Shown: positions 27,513-37,562 of the stretch, one piece after another
Layout: each line of letters opens with the position of its first letter
Position numbering within the stretch: the stretch's first letter is position 1
Origin: Rhodoblastus sp.
GTDB lineage: Bacteria > Pseudomonadota > Alphaproteobacteria > Rhizobiales > Beijerinckiaceae
Reading direction: 5' to 3'
Length of the DNA: 59,007 nucleotides
Assembly (NCBI RefSeq): GCF_019449565.1
Contig: NZ_JAGRPM010000020.1
Coordinates: forward strand, 1 to 59,007
Position numbers and translations under genes: made by a program
Notes under the pieces: generated by a model
What the model was told of the DNA's origin: nothing
The model's input: the letters and a program-made list of their open reading frames with translations, nothing else
Database searches by the model: none

Positions 27513-27571
27513 TGAACGGGATGAATGTTGGCGGCGCGCGGCCATGCACGATCGCCGCCCCGGAGGCTCCC

Positions 27572-28525
27572 ATGCCGTCATCCTTCCCCGGTTTTCGCGT
27601 GCTCGTCCCTTTTCCCTTGCCGGCGGGCGGGCTGGCGCGGCTGACGAAAACCTTCGATGCGCTGAAGCTCTGGGAGGCCGCCGACCGCGCGGCGGCCCTG
27701 CGCGCGGCGGCGCCGGATATTCGCGGCGTCGCCTCGACCGGCGCGCAAAAAATCGACGCCGGTTTTCTCGACCTTTTCCCAAAACTCGAAATCGTCGCCA
27801 ATCTCGGCGTCGGCTATGACCACATCGATGTCGCGGCGGCGCGAGCGCGGGGGGTCATGGTGACCAACACGCCGGGCGTCCTCGTCGATGAGGTCGCGGA
27901 TGCGACGATGGGGCTGCTGCTCTGCGCGGTTCGGCAATTGCCTCAAGCCGATTCCTTCGTGCGGCGCGGCGACTGGATGAGGGGTCCGTTCCCGTTGTCC
28001 GCCTCGCTCAAGGGCCGTGTGCTGGGCGTGCTCGGACTGGGCGATATCGGCCTCGCCATCGCGCGGCGAGCCGAGGCCTTCGGCCTGAAGATCGCCTATC
28101 ACAATCGCAGCCGCCGCGACGATGTTCCCTATGCCTACGCCGCTTCGCCGGTGGAATTGGCGCAAGCCTGCGACATTCTCGTCGTGGCCGCGCCGGGTGG
28201 GCCGCAGACGCGCCATATTGTCGGGGCGCGGGTGCTGGAGGCGCTGGGGCCGCAAGGAATTCTCGTCAATATCGCGCGTGGATCGCTGGTCGATACAGAG
28301 GCCCTCATCGCGGCCTTGCGGGAGGGGAAGATCCAAACCGCCGCGCTCGACGTATTCGAGACGGAGCCCGACGTTCCCGCGGAATTGCGCGCGATGTCGC
28401 AGGTCGTTCTGGCGCCTCACATCGGCTCCGCTTCGGTCGCGACGCGCGAGGCGATGGCCGATCTCGTGGTTGAAAACCTGACGTCCTGGGCGTCGGGCGC
28501 GGGGGCCGTGACGCCGGTGGCGTGA
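27572..28525 (+). CDS. D-isomer 2-hydroxyacid dehydrogenase
   Basis: A 317-residue NAD(P)-dependent dehydrogenase. The nucleotide loop is VLGVLGLGDIGLAIARRAEAF, and the catalytic Arg, Glu and His are in NIARGSLVD, FETEPDVP and APHIGSAS. Substrate class is glyoxylate/hydroxypyruvate-like, but not decided by the sequence. The start at 27572 is chosen because GGAGG stands 5 nt upstream; an in-frame ATG at 27512 overlaps the FNR box and lacks a ribosome site. The box could also regulate this gene. Confidence 0.9.
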   Translation: MPSSFPGFRVLVPFPLPAGGLARLTKTFDALKLWEAADRAAALRAAAPDIRGVASTGAQKIDAGFLDLFPKLEIVANLGVGYDHIDVAAARARGVMVTNTPGVLVDEVADATMGLLLCAVRQLPQADSFVRRGDWMRGPFPLSASLKGRVLGVLGLGDIGLAIARRAEAFGLKIAYHNRSRRDDVPYAYAASPVELAQACDILVVAAPGGPQTRHIVGARVLEALGPQGILVNIARGSLVDTEALIAALREGKIQTAALDVFETEPDVPAELRAMSQVVLAPHIGSASVATREAMADLVVENLTSWASGAGAVTPVA

Positions 28526-28582
28526 TTGCGCTCGTCGCCGGGGGCCGGGCAGGCTAGAACAGGGGCTCAATCGGGATTTTCC

Positions 28583-29656
28583 ATGTCTTCAGCGCTTTCG
28601 CCTTTCTCGCCCCCCGCCCATCCCCCCGTCGCTTTCGGCAAGATCGGGGTCCTGTTGGTCAATCTCGGCACGCCGGACGGCACCAGCTATTGGCCGATGC
28701 GCCGCTATCTTGCCGAATTCCTGTCCGACCGCCGCGTGATCGAGGTTCCGCGCGCGTTGTGGCTGCCGCTGCTGCATCTGGTGATTCTCACCACCCGACC
28801 GGCGCGCAAGGGCAAGGATTATGAGACGATATGGAACAAGGAGCGCAACGAAGGGCCGCTCAAGACGATCACGCGCGCGCAGGCGGAAAAGCTCGCGCAA
28901 CATATCGCGGGCGGCGCCCTTAACAACGCTGGCGGCGTCTTCGGAACTGACGGCGGGAAGATCGTGGTGGACTGGGCCATGCGCTATGGCCAGCCCTCGG
29001 TCGCCTCGCGCATCGCCGCGCTTCAGGCGCAGGGCTGCAACCGGCTGCTGGTCGTGCCGCTCTATCCGCAATATTGTGCGGCGACCAACGCCACCGTCGC
29101 CGATTGCGCCTTCGACGCGCTGAAGGCCCTGCGCTGGCAGCCCACGCTCCGCATCGCCGCGCCCTTCTATGATCGCTCTTCCTATATCGACGCTTTGGCG
29201 AAATCCTTGCGCGACGGGCTGGCGAAGCTGGATTTCGAACCCGAGCGGATCGTCGTCTCCTGGCACGGCATTCCGCAGGCCTATTTCGACAAGGGCGATC
29301 CCTATTTCTGTCATTGCGCCAAGACCACGCGGTTGCTCGCCGAAGCGACGGGGCTTGGCGAAAAAATGCTGATGACCTTCCAGTCGCGGCTGGGGCCGAA
29401 GGAGTGGCTCAAGCCCTATACGATCGAAACGGTGAAGGCTCTGCCCACGCAGGGCGTCAAGAAAATCGTCGTGATCGCGCCGGGCTTTGTCGCCGATTGT
29501 CTTGAAACGCTTGAGGAACTGGCCGTCGAGAACCGCCACGCCTTTCTGGAGGCCGGCGGCGAGCATTTCGCCGTATTGCCATGTCTGAACGATAGCATCG
29601 AGGGAATCGATGTGATCGCCGATGTCGTGCGGACGGAGGTTTCGGGATGGATATGA
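28583..29656 (+). CDS. hemH: Ferrochelatase
   Basis: HemH inserts Fe2+ into protoporphyrin IX, the last step of haem synthesis. GVLLVNLGTPDGT opens the domain, SWHGIPQAYFDKGDPY carries the metal-binding His, and FVADCLETLEEL holds the catalytic Glu. Length is 357. I took the ATG at 28583 since upstream in-frame residues from 28526 are not conserved. The gene follows the dehydrogenase and shares the region with hemN. The 3' end overlaps cutA by 10 bp. Confidence 0.95.
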   Translation: MSSALSPFSPPAHPPVAFGKIGVLLVNLGTPDGTSYWPMRRYLAEFLSDRRVIEVPRALWLPLLHLVILTTRPARKGKDYETIWNKERNEGPLKTITRAQAEKLAQHIAGGALNNAGGVFGTDGGKIVVDWAMRYGQPSVASRIAALQAQGCNRLLVVPLYPQYCAATNATVADCAFDALKALRWQPTLRIAAPFYDRSSYIDALAKSLRDGLAKLDFEPERIVVSWHGIPQAYFDKGDPYFCHCAKTTRLLAEATGLGEKMLMTFQSRLGPKEWLKPYTIETVKALPTQGVKKIVVIAPGFVADCLETLEELAVENRHAFLEAGGEHFAVLPCLNDSIEGIDVIADVVRTEVSGWI

Positions 29657-29979
29657 GCGCATTCTGCGTCGTGCAGACGACGATCGACGACGAGGTCCGG
29701 GCGGAGGATATCGCCGAGGCCCTGATCGAGCGCAAACTTGCGGCCTGCGTGCAGATCGCGCCGGTGACCAGCCATTATGTCTGGCGAGGCGCGCCCGTGA
29801 AGGAGAAGGAATTCCTGCTCGCGGCCAAGGCGCGCGTGGCGGATTTTGATCAGATCGCCGCCGTCCTGCGCGAATTGCATTCCTATCAGACGCCGGAAAT
29901 CATCGCCTTGCCGATCCTGACCGGCGACGCCGCCTATCTCGACTGGGCGCGGCAGGCGACGGAGCGCGCGGACGGCTGA
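29647..29979 (+). CDS. cutA: Divalent-cation tolerance protein CutA
   Basis: A 110-residue trimeric CutA1 fold: AEALIERKLAACVQIAPV, YVWRGAPVKEKEFLL and HSYQTPEIIALPI are family hallmarks. CutA is linked to copper and divalent-metal tolerance, with an uncertain biochemical role. The start ATG lies inside the end of hemH (10-bp overlap); ATG 29653 is an alternative. Coupled to hemH. Confidence 0.93.
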   Translation: MDMSAFCVVQTTIDDEVRAEDIAEALIERKLAACVQIAPVTSHYVWRGAPVKEKEFLLAAKARVADFDQIAAVLRELHSYQTPEIIALPILTGDAAYLDWARQATERADG

Positions 29980-29996
29980 CCGCCGCCTGCGGCTTT

Positions 29997-30608
29997 TCAG
30001 GGAACGTCGCGGCGGCGGAAGATTACGCTGAGATTGTTTGACGGCATTTCAATGATCTCAGGCCAGCCGAAGCCGGCGATCTCGCCGCAGGCGGCGACCG
30101 CTTCGAGATCGCGCACGCCCCACACGCCATCCTGCGCGCGCAGGCTCGCGTCAAAGGCTTCATTGCTCTCCGCGGTATGGGCGCCATTGCGCTTGAATGG
30201 CCCGTAAAGATAGAGCGGCGCGCCCGGCGGCAGGATCGTTCTTGCACCTGCGAACAGGCCTTCGGTCGCGGCCCAGGGCGAAATATGGATCATGTTGAGG
30301 CAGATCAGCGCATCGGCCCTTTCGACCGGCCAGTGCGGCGACGCGGCGTCGAGATCGAGCGGCGGGCGCACATTGGCGACGCCGGAGGCAGCGATCCATG
30401 CTGCGATGCTGGCGCGCGCGCTGGCGCCGGGGTCTGTGGGGAGGAAGGTCAGCTTTGGCAATTGCGCGGCGAAATGAACGATATGTTCGCCGGAGCCGCT
30501 GGCGATCTCGAGCGCCAGCCCCTCCTCGGGCAGGATTGCGCGCAGTACGGAAAGAATCGGATCGCGGTTGCGGCGGGTCGCGGGCGCATAGAGGCGGGGG
30601 TCATCCAT
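29997..30608 (-). CDS. DUF938 family SAM-dependent methyltransferase-like protein
   Basis: With the start at 30608 the product is 203 residues and begins MDDPRLYAPATRRNRDPIL, typical of DUF938. LALEIASGSGEHIVHFA is the SAM-binding glycine loop, and ADALICLNMIHISPW matches post-I. The frame is open to 30767 but the extra residues look unrelated. The substrate is unknown. It converges with cutA, with 17 bp between the stops. Confidence 0.85.
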   Translation of the reverse strand: MDDPRLYAPATRRNRDPILSVLRAILPEEGLALEIASGSGEHIVHFAAQLPKLTFLPTDPGASARASIAAWIAASGVANVRPPLDLDAASPHWPVERADALICLNMIHISPWAATEGLFAGARTILPPGAPLYLYGPFKRNGAHTAESNEAFDASLRAQDGVWGVRDLEAVAACGEIAGFGWPEIIEMPSNNLSVIFRRRDVP

Positions 30609-30713
30609 GCGGGCATTATCGCCTGAACGCCGCCCGATGGAAACGGCTGTTTCCGCATTGCAACGCAAACGCCCGAGCTTAAGATTAAGGGCCCCAATGG
30701 GTGGAGGCAGCGT

Positions 30714-31556
30714 TTGAGCAGAAGTGGCCCCGTTCTCATCACCGGCTGTTCGAGCGGCGTCGGCCACGCCGCCGCGAAGTTGTTTCGCGCCGCCGGGTTT
30801 GAAACCTTCGCCACGGCGCGAGATCCCGCCGCGCTGGACGATCTACGCGCCCTCGGCTGCCATGTGCTGGCCCTCGATGTCACAGACGAAGAGGCGCGCC
30901 GCGCCGCCGTCTCGGCGGTCGAGAGGGAATTCGGCGCGGTCGGCGTGCTGGTGAACAACGCCGGCTATGGCCAATATGGCCCCCTCGAGGAAATCTCGCT
31001 CGATATCCTGCGGCGGCAGTTCGAGACCAATGTATTCGGCGGGCTGCGGCTGTCGCAGCTGGTCCTGCCGGGGATGCGCCGCGCCGGCGCGGGTCGCATC
31101 GTCACTGTGAGTTCGGTGGCGGGCCGCGTCGCCGTGCTAGGGGGCGGCGCCTATCACGCCTCCAAATTCGCTTTGGAGGCGCTCGCCGACGCCTTGCGGC
31201 CCGAAGTCGAACCCTTCGGCGTCAAGGTGGTGAATGTGCTGCCGGGGCCGATCGCCACCAATTTCGAGGCGACGCTGCTGAAGTCCATCCCCGACGGCGG
31301 CGAGGACAGCCCCTATGCGGCGTTCCGGAAAAATCTCGCCCGGCGCATGCATGAATTCCTCGATCCACGCGGCTTCGGCGTCATGACCGCCGAGCATGTC
31401 GCGCGCGTCGTGCTGAAGGCGGCCACGGCGGCGCGTCCCCGCACGCGCTATAATGTCGGCTTCCTCGCCCGTTTCGGCCCGCTCGGCCGCGCGCTGACGC
31501 CGGACCGGATCGTTGATTTCGTGACGCGCCGCGACGTGTCAGGTCGGGGCGGGTGA
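30714..31556 (+). CDS. Short-chain dehydrogenase/reductase
   Basis: A 280-residue classical SDR. The coenzyme loop is TGCSSGVG, then NNAGYG, and the active site SSVAG with YHASK. The start is TTG at 30714, supported by GGAGG 6 nt upstream. The C-terminal part carries the segment VLPGPIATNF, common in SDRs acting on steroids, retinols or acyl chains. Substrate undetermined. It is divergent from the DUF938 gene. Confidence 0.88.
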   Translation: MSRSGPVLITGCSSGVGHAAAKLFRAAGFETFATARDPAALDDLRALGCHVLALDVTDEEARRAAVSAVEREFGAVGVLVNNAGYGQYGPLEEISLDILRRQFETNVFGGLRLSQLVLPGMRRAGAGRIVTVSSVAGRVAVLGGGAYHASKFALEALADALRPEVEPFGVKVVNVLPGPIATNFEATLLKSIPDGGEDSPYAAFRKNLARRMHEFLDPRGFGVMTAEHVARVVLKAATAARPRTRYNVGFLARFGPLGRALTPDRIVDFVTRRDVSGRGG

Positions 31557-31733
31557 TTCCAGCCTGTCTGGGGCCGAGCGCCCGACCAGCATTCCGACGT
31601 TTCCCCAAGCGGCGAAGCGACCAAAAACGGACCGAGACGTTAGGGAAGAGGAATTGTTGCTTGGCGCGGATCACAGAGGTTTGGCAGGAATCGGCGGGGA
31701 GCCGCCGTTAAAATTGGCCTTGGTCGGATCAGA

Positions 31734-32198
31734 CTATGGCTCGATCTGTTTGACTCGTAATTCGCCACCAAAGCGCTGACGCAGTCTATCGATTGGTTCC
31801 GGATGGTCGCTGTAAATTTCAACGTACGTTGTGTCGAAAGCGCGCAGTTCAACCACTGAATTTGCCGCCAGTCTCGCCATCGGGGTGTAGGCTGTGATGG
31901 GCTCAGCAGTTCTTTCGGGCCAATTGGAGCCTTCTATGGCAATAAAGACGCCATCAAGAAGTTGCCGGGTTGCACGTACCCGCTCAACTAGATCGCCAAT
32001 ATTGGCGACTGCTTTCCAGTAGTCTGTCACGTAGGTCTCAAGCGCGGGGTCATTCGCATCTATTGCGGCGGCATACCATGTGCATCTGGACAGCTCCGGC
32101 GTCCTCGCCAGCGCATCGAGCACTGACGCAATCTGCGGCCCGGTGCATACGTATTCGTCGCCGTCGATATCACTGCCCTGTAGCATAAGAACGCGCAT
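31734..32198 (-). CDS. Hypothetical protein, lower GC than its neighbours
   Basis: A 154-residue soluble protein with no signal or membrane segment. No recognisable motif. The composition is acidic, and codon use and GC are visibly lower than in the flanking genes, suggesting recent acquisition. It lies alone between the SDR and galE, flanked by 177 and 232 bp of gene-free DNA. Shine-Dalgarno is weak (GAG 6 nt upstream of the ATG). A role as an immunity or accessory protein is possible but nothing in the sequence shows it. Confidence 0.5.
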   Translation of the reverse strand: MRVLMLQGSDIDGDEYVCTGPQIASVLDALARTPELSRCTWYAAAIDANDPALETYVTDYWKAVANIGDLVERVRATRQLLDGVFIAIEGSNWPERTAEPITAYTPMARLAANSVVELRAFDTTYVEIYSDHPEPIDRLRQRFGGELRVKQIEP

Positions 32199-32430
32199 TT
32201 AAGACTCAGTCGATAGTCCGCGTTCGCTAGGCAATTCGACAATTTTACGATCGAACTTGCGGTAACGGAGTCAATCCCCGAAAGGGCAGCGAACGCCTAA
32301 AACGACGAACAAGTCGAAGCGTGTAGAACTTTTCGAGCACACTCGTGCAAGGCGCTATGGCCACTTCAGATCCGGGTTCAGAAATCTCCGGGTTCGGCTA
32401 ATCTGGGTGCCACGCGTCAGGCGTGAGCGG

Positions 32431-33423
32431 TCATGTCGCCTCTTTCTCCGCCAGCAGCTTCTTCTCCCAGGCCAAAGCCTGTCGCACAATTTCTTCGAGA
32501 TTATCGTGGATGGGAGCCCAGCCGAGCTTTTCCCGCGCCCGTTCATTGGCCGCGACAATGGCCGCCGGATCGCCCGCGCGGCGTCCCGAAATCTTCACGT
32601 CGAAATTGACGCCGGAGATGCGCTTCACCGTATCGATCACTTCCAGCACCGAATAGCCGCGCTTGTAGCCGCAATTGCAGGTCAGGCTCTCGCCTCCAGC
32701 GCGCAAATGGTTCAGCGCGGCCATATGGGCGCGGGCGAGATCGGTGACCTGGATATAGTCGCGCAGGCAGGAGCCGTCGGGTGTGGGGTAATCCACGCCA
32801 TAAACCTCCATGCCCGGGCGCATGCCCAGCGCCGCTTGCACGGCGACCTTGATCAGATGGGTGGCGTTGGGGCTGGATTGGCCGGTACGGCCCTTGGGAT
32901 CGGCGCCCGCGACGTTGAAATAGCGCAAGGCGACATAGCGCAGGTCATGGGCGCGGGAAACGTCCTCCAGCATCCACTCGACCATGAGCTTCGAGCGGCC
33001 ATAGGGCGAAACCGGCTTCAGGCTCTCATCCTCGGTGACCGGGTTCTGGTCCGGCTCGCCATAGACGGCGGCGGTGGAGGAGAAGATGAACTGCTTGACG
33101 CCCTGTTCGACCGCGCAAGAGAGCAGGCTGCGGGCGGAGGCGGTGTTGTTGAGATAATAGCCGAGCGGATCGGCCACCGATTCGGGCACGATGATCTTGG
33201 CCGCGAAATGGATGATCGCCTCAATGGCGCGGCTTGAAAGCATATCGCTGACAAGGGCCTCATCGCCAAAGTCGCCGATGATCAGCTCGGCCTGCGGCGG
33301 GACGGAGGCGCGCCGTCCCGTCGAAAGATTGTCGAGCACGACGACCTTTTCGCCGGCGTCCAGCAGTTCGAGCACCATATGCGAGCCGATATAGCCGGCG
33401 CCGCCAGTCACGAGAACGGTCAT
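32431..33423 (-). CDS. galE: UDP-glucose 4-epimerase
   Basis: GalE interconverts UDP-glucose and UDP-galactose for surface polysaccharides. The 330-residue protein has TGGAGYIGSH (NAD loop), IHFAAK, a catalytic Ser/Tyr pair in FSSTAAVYGEP and PYGRSK, and RYFNVAGADP. AAGGA precedes the ATG at good spacing. It is divergent from galU, which supplies UDP-glucose, so the two form a nucleotide-sugar unit with a shared 191-bp control region. Confidence 0.95.
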   Translation of the reverse strand: MTVLVTGGAGYIGSHMVLELLDAGEKVVVLDNLSTGRRASVPPQAELIIGDFGDEALVSDMLSSRAIEAIIHFAAKIIVPESVADPLGYYLNNTASARSLLSCAVEQGVKQFIFSSTAAVYGEPDQNPVTEDESLKPVSPYGRSKLMVEWMLEDVSRAHDLRYVALRYFNVAGADPKGRTGQSSPNATHLIKVAVQAALGMRPGMEVYGVDYPTPDGSCLRDYIQVTDLARAHMAALNHLRAGGESLTCNCGYKRGYSVLEVIDTVKRISGVNFDVKISGRRAGDPAAIVAANERAREKLGWAPIHDNLEEIVRQALAWEKKLLAEKEAT

Positions 33424-33614
33424 CCAACGTCCTTTTTCGAATTCCGCCCGTGCCGGGCGGAGCGGGGCAGTTTTAAATCAAAAAATGCCTAATGCGAAGC
33501 AGTCCCGGTCGGAAAGGCTAATTCCAACTTTCTTGGCGTAACCGGCCCGGCGGTGATAAGAACCTGCCGGCCCAGCCGTTATCTTCCATCACTTCTCAGC
33601 GAAGCGGATGTTCC

Positions 33615-34505
33615 ATGCAGAAAAAGCGAATTCGTAAAGCTGTCTTCCCTGTCGCGGGCCTTGGCACGCGCGTGCTGCCCGCCACCAAGACCGTTCCGAA
33701 GGAAATGCTGACCGTGGTCGATCGCCCGGTGCTGCAACATTGCGTCGAGGAGGCGCGCGAAGCGGGCATTGAGCATTTCGTCTTCGTCACCGGCCGCAAC
33801 AAGGCGGTGATCGAGGATCATTTCGACATCGCCTATGAGATGGAAGAAACCTTGCAGCGCCGCGGCAAGCTCAAGGAGCTGGAAGGCCTGATGGCCGATC
33901 TCCCGGCGGCCGGCGCGACCAGCTTCACCCGCCAACAGTCGCCGCTCGGCCTCGGCCACGCCGTATGGTGCGCCCGCGACATTATTGGCGACGAGCCCTT
34001 CGCCGTGCTGCTGCCCGATATGATCACCCTGCCGGGCCCGGGCGGCAAGCGCTGCCTGCAGCAATGTCTCGACACCTATAACGAGCATGGCGGCAATGTC
34101 ATCGCGGTTGAGCAGGTCCCGATGGAAGAGACCCATCAATATGGCGTCGTCGCCAAGGGCCAGGATTTCGGCTCCTCCTTCGAGATCGCCGGCATGGTCG
34201 AAAAGCCCGCCAAGGGGACCTCGCCATCGAATTACATCATTTCCGGCCGCTATGTGCTGGAGCCGGAGATCTTCGACCTGCTTGCCAAGGGCCAGAAGGG
34301 CGCCGGCGGCGAGATCCAGCTCACCGATTCGATGATCGAACTGGCCAAGACTCAAAAATTCTTCGCCCGTCATTTCGACGGCAAAACCTATGACACCGGC
34401 TCGAAGATCGGGTTCCTCGCCGCCAATGTCGCCTTCGCGCTGGCGCGCCCGGACATCGAGCCGGGCTTCCGCGCCGAGTTGAAGCGAATCGTTGGGACCT
34501 TGTGA
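33615..34505 (+). CDS. galU: UTP-glucose-1-phosphate uridylyltransferase
   Basis: GalU makes UDP-glucose. The signature is [17 protein letters not shown] followed by PKEML, with GLGHAVWCA in the middle. Length is 296, standard. Divergent from galE; convergent with a beta-barrel protein gene 18 bp away. UDP-glucose would feed the polysaccharide synthase locus at 21-25 kb among others (inference). Confidence 0.96.
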   Translation: MQKKRIRKAVFPVAGLGTRVLPATKTVPKEMLTVVDRPVLQHCVEEAREAGIEHFVFVTGRNKAVIEDHFDIAYEMEETLQRRGKLKELEGLMADLPAAGATSFTRQQSPLGLGHAVWCARDIIGDEPFAVLLPDMITLPGPGGKRCLQQCLDTYNEHGGNVIAVEQVPMEETHQYGVVAKGQDFGSSFEIAGMVEKPAKGTSPSNYIISGRYVLEPEIFDLLAKGQKGAGGEIQLTDSMIELAKTQKFFARHFDGKTYDTGSKIGFLAANVAFALARPDIEPGFRAELKRIVGTL

Positions 34506-34523
34506 CGAACCGCCCTGCGCCTC

Positions 34524-36242
34524 TCACTGCTGGAGGCGCAGGCCAACCGTCATGATATTGGCGGTATAGTCGGAGCCCGCCTGGTTGGACGTCATGCGCT
34601 GGAAGGCATAGGCGCCCTTGAGGACGATGCTGCGGGTCAGATTATATTCCGCCTTCAGCCCCGCCGAATAATAGGTCTGAACCAGCGACGCGCCGGGATA
34701 GTTTTCGGTCTGGATTCCGGCCGTGGCGGTGATGGTGAGGTCGCGCCCCAGGGCGTGCGCGACTTCCAGCGTCCCGGTGCGGGTGATCGTCCCCGAAGCG
34801 CCGGCCACTGTCGTCTCGTCCATCGTGGTCAGAGTGCGCAGGGTCACCTTGGTCAGCGGCGTGGCGGTCCACACCAGCGAAATGTCGAACACCGGGCCGC
34901 GCAGATTGGCCAGGCGCGGGTCCTGATAATTGCGGTCGGCATAGCCTGCCGAGGCGGAGCCGACCAGCAGGCGGGTCAATTCGAAGGTCGAGCCCACGCT
35001 CACGGCGGCGCCGACCGAATTGCGCGCATAGCCCGAAGTGCCATAGGTCGTGTCGTGGATGCGCTCGTCCACGACGCCCTCGACGAAGGGCTTTACTCCC
35101 GGCGTGAGTTCATAGCTGGCGCGAAGGGTCGCGCCATAATCGTCATAGGAATCGCGCGACAGATATTGCGTCGAGCCGTCGGCGAAATGGGCGTCGGCCC
35201 AATAATTCCGCTCGAAGGAGCCGCGCAGGGTCACTTCCGTGCGGTTGAAGACCTGGCTGACGCCGAGGCCTCCGCCATAGGTCGCGACGAGCGGGCGCGA
35301 GGCCAGCTGGGTTGAGGCGCCATTGTTGTAGAGATTGGGCGACGATTGGTACTGGGTCGAAAGCGTGTAATTGCCGTCGATATTGATTTTTGTGTCGCGC
35401 GCGACGTCGAGGCGCGTCAGGAACTTGCCCGTTCCATCCGGCGCATTGGCGCTGGATTGGTTGAAATAATCATTATAGCCCAGCCGCATTTCGCCGGCGA
35501 AACTGTGGTTCGACCAATCCGAGACGCCCGCAAGCCCAATTTCCTCGCGCAGGAATGTCGAGCCGCGCAGGTTGCCCGAGCCGGTCGAGGCCTGGTTGGG
35601 ATTGGAATTATAGCCGAAACTGGTCTCCGAATAGGCATGGGCGCGCAATGGGCCGGCGTCGAAGCCGATTGGCGCGAAGGGCTCGAGGTCGATTTTCGGT
35701 TTCGGGCGATGCGGAATCTGCGCGGGCAGGGCCGTGGTCGGCGACGGCGCGAGCAAGGCCGGGTCCGTGGTTTCTGTGCGCAGGCCGAGCGCGTTCCGGC
35801 GACGGGCCTCGGCCGACGTGGGATAGGCGGCGAGGTCCGGCAGCGGATGGGCGAAAGTCTTCCTGTTCGATTTCGTCGCCGGCTTGAACGGGCGCGGCTT
35901 GCCGTAATTGGCGGCGGAGGCGGCAGGCCGGGGAATCGCCGTATCGGGATAATAAGCGTCGGGCAGCGGCGTCGTCGTCGAAGGCGTCGCGCCGGGGAGA
36001 GAAGGGGCGCCGGAGCCGGGCCGCGCGGAGGGCGCGGCGTCCTGCGTCAGCGCGGGATCATGGGTCGTGGGCCGGAAGTCCGCGCTCTGCGCCCATGCGG
36101 CGCTCGAAAGCGCCGCAAGCACCACGCCGGAAAGAGCGACGCCAGCCAGGGCGAGCGAGGGCGGGCGCGCGCGCGCCTCGCCCGGATCGCGGAGCGATCG
36201 CGCGCAAAGGATGACGGTCTCGCGACGCGGTTCGACGGACAA
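34524..36242 (-). CDS. Outer-membrane beta-barrel protein
   Basis: The 572-residue product has a late signal peptide (hydrophobic about 28-48, cleavage after AWA), a Pro/Ala-rich periplasmic linker to about 190, then about 370 residues of alternating strands (YSETSFGYNSNPNQA, FAGEMRLGYNDYF, TSQYQSSPNLYN and so on) that end in VGLRLQQ. The pattern fits the outer-membrane beta-barrel porin 2-like group. It could be the outer-membrane exit for a polysaccharide, but no partner is adjacent. Clear as a class, unknown in function. Confidence 0.75.
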   Translation of the reverse strand: MSVEPRRETVILCARSLRDPGEARARPPSLALAGVALSGVVLAALSSAAWAQSADFRPTTHDPALTQDAAPSARPGSGAPSLPGATPSTTTPLPDAYYPDTAIPRPAASAANYGKPRPFKPATKSNRKTFAHPLPDLAAYPTSAEARRRNALGLRTETTDPALLAPSPTTALPAQIPHRPKPKIDLEPFAPIGFDAGPLRAHAYSETSFGYNSNPNQASTGSGNLRGSTFLREEIGLAGVSDWSNHSFAGEMRLGYNDYFNQSSANAPDGTGKFLTRLDVARDTKINIDGNYTLSTQYQSSPNLYNNGASTQLASRPLVATYGGGLGVSQVFNRTEVTLRGSFERNYWADAHFADGSTQYLSRDSYDDYGATLRASYELTPGVKPFVEGVVDERIHDTTYGTSGYARNSVGAAVSVGSTFELTRLLVGSASAGYADRNYQDPRLANLRGPVFDISLVWTATPLTKVTLRTLTTMDETTVAGASGTITRTGTLEVAHALGRDLTITATAGIQTENYPGASLVQTYYSAGLKAEYNLTRSIVLKGAYAFQRMTSNQAGSDYTANIMTVGLRLQQ

Positions 36243-36361
36243 GCTCTGGCCTCGCGGGGCGGCGGAACGGGCCGCCGCAACTAAAGGCCAGCGTTAGGCT
36301 CTTATGGTTAATGGAGCCTTACATTTCGTGGTTAACCAAACCTTGCCCGCCGCCGCGACGC

Positions 36362-37456
36362 TCAAGCCGTGAGCGCGGGGTAATCGGTGTAACCCTCGGC
36401 CCCGCCGCCATAAAGCGTCTTCACGTCCAGCGCATTGAGCGGCGCGTCGCGGCGCAGGCGCTCGACAAGATCCGGGTTGGAGATGAAGGGCCGGCCGAAG
36501 GCGATGAGATCCGCCGCGCCGGTCGCCACCGCCTGTGTCGCCAGCGCGCGGTCGTAGGAATTATTGGCGACATAGGCGCCGTGGAAGGCCTTGCGCAAGG
36601 CGGCGAAATCGAATGGCGCGATGTCGCGCGGGCCGCCGGTCGCGCCTTCGACGATATGGATATAGCCAAGCTTGCGAGCGTCGAGCTGGCCGACGAGATA
36701 GTCGAACACGGCCTGGGGCGCGCTGTCGCTGACGTCATTGGCCGGGCTGACCGGCGAGAGGCGGATGCCGATGCGGCCCGGCGGCAGGATTTTCGCGATG
36801 GCGTCGACCACTTCGAGGGTCAGGCGGCTGCGGTTCTCGATCGAGCCGCCATAGGCGTCCGTGCGATGGTTGGAGCCGTCCTTCTGAAACTGGTCGAGGA
36901 GATAGCCGTTGGCGGCGTGAATTTCGACGCCGTCGAAGCCGGCTTCCTTCGCCCGCTCGGCGGCGCGGGCGTAATCCGCGACAATGCCGGGGATTTCGCT
37001 CAGCTCCAGCGCGCGCGGCTCGGAAGTCTCGACGAAGCCGCTGGCGACGAAGGTCTTGGAATTGGCGCGGATGGCGGAAGGCGCCACAGCGGCGGCGCCT
37101 TCCGCCTGAAGCGAGACATGCGAGATACGTCCGACATGCCAGAGCTGGATGAAAATCTTAGCCCCAGCCTCATGCACCGCGTCATTGATTCGGCGCCAGC
37201 CGCGCGCCTGCTCGTCGGTATAGATGCCGGGGGTGTGAATGTAGCCCTGACCCTGCTGCGAAATCTGCGAGGCCTCGGTCACGATCAGGCCCGCGCTGGC
37301 GCGCTGGCGGTAATATTCGACCATCAGATCGTTGGGCGCGTCGGTTCCGGGCGTGGCGCGATTGCGCGTCAGTGGCGCCATGACGATGCGATTGGCGAGG
37401 GTGAGGTCGCCGAGCTGGTAAGGCTGGAACAATTTATCGGCGTGATGGACGGACAT
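36362..37456 (-). CDS. Old yellow enzyme-type alkene reductase (NemA-like)
   Basis: A 364-residue FMN TIM barrel. Landmarks are LANRIVMAPLTRNRA, QLWHVGR, EIHAANGYLLDQF (the N-terminal His/Asn substrate pair belongs to the HxxN motif) and IENRSRLTLEVV. Such enzymes reduce activated alkenes, nitro compounds or electrophilic quinones with NAD(P)H. Alone, with a 119-bp gap to the beta-barrel gene that contains TTAA-rich half-sites but no clear operator. Confidence 0.92.
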   Translation of the reverse strand: MSVHHADKLFQPYQLGDLTLANRIVMAPLTRNRATPGTDAPNDLMVEYYRQRASAGLIVTEASQISQQGQGYIHTPGIYTDEQARGWRRINDAVHEAGAKIFIQLWHVGRISHVSLQAEGAAAVAPSAIRANSKTFVASGFVETSEPRALELSEIPGIVADYARAAERAKEAGFDGVEIHAANGYLLDQFQKDGSNHRTDAYGGSIENRSRLTLEVVDAIAKILPPGRIGIRLSPVSPANDVSDSAPQAVFDYLVGQLDARKLGYIHIVEGATGGPRDIAPFDFAALRKAFHGAYVANNSYDRALATQAVATGAADLIAFGRPFISNPDLVERLRRDAPLNALDVKTLYGGGAEGYTDYPALTA

Positions 37457-37562
37457 GAAGGCGCTCCTGGCTGAAATTCAGTCAGGAGCTAAGCATGGCG
37501 TCGCGGCGCCGCAATGACCCGCGACGCTCCGCCGCGGCAAGACCGCCTATGCAAAAACGAAA

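Noticed and set aside
36243..36361. A CtrA-type TTAA-N7-TTAA site between the beta-barrel and OYE genes
   Set aside because: TTAA half-sites are present (in GGTTAATGG and GGTTAACC) but their spacing is too long for the consensus.
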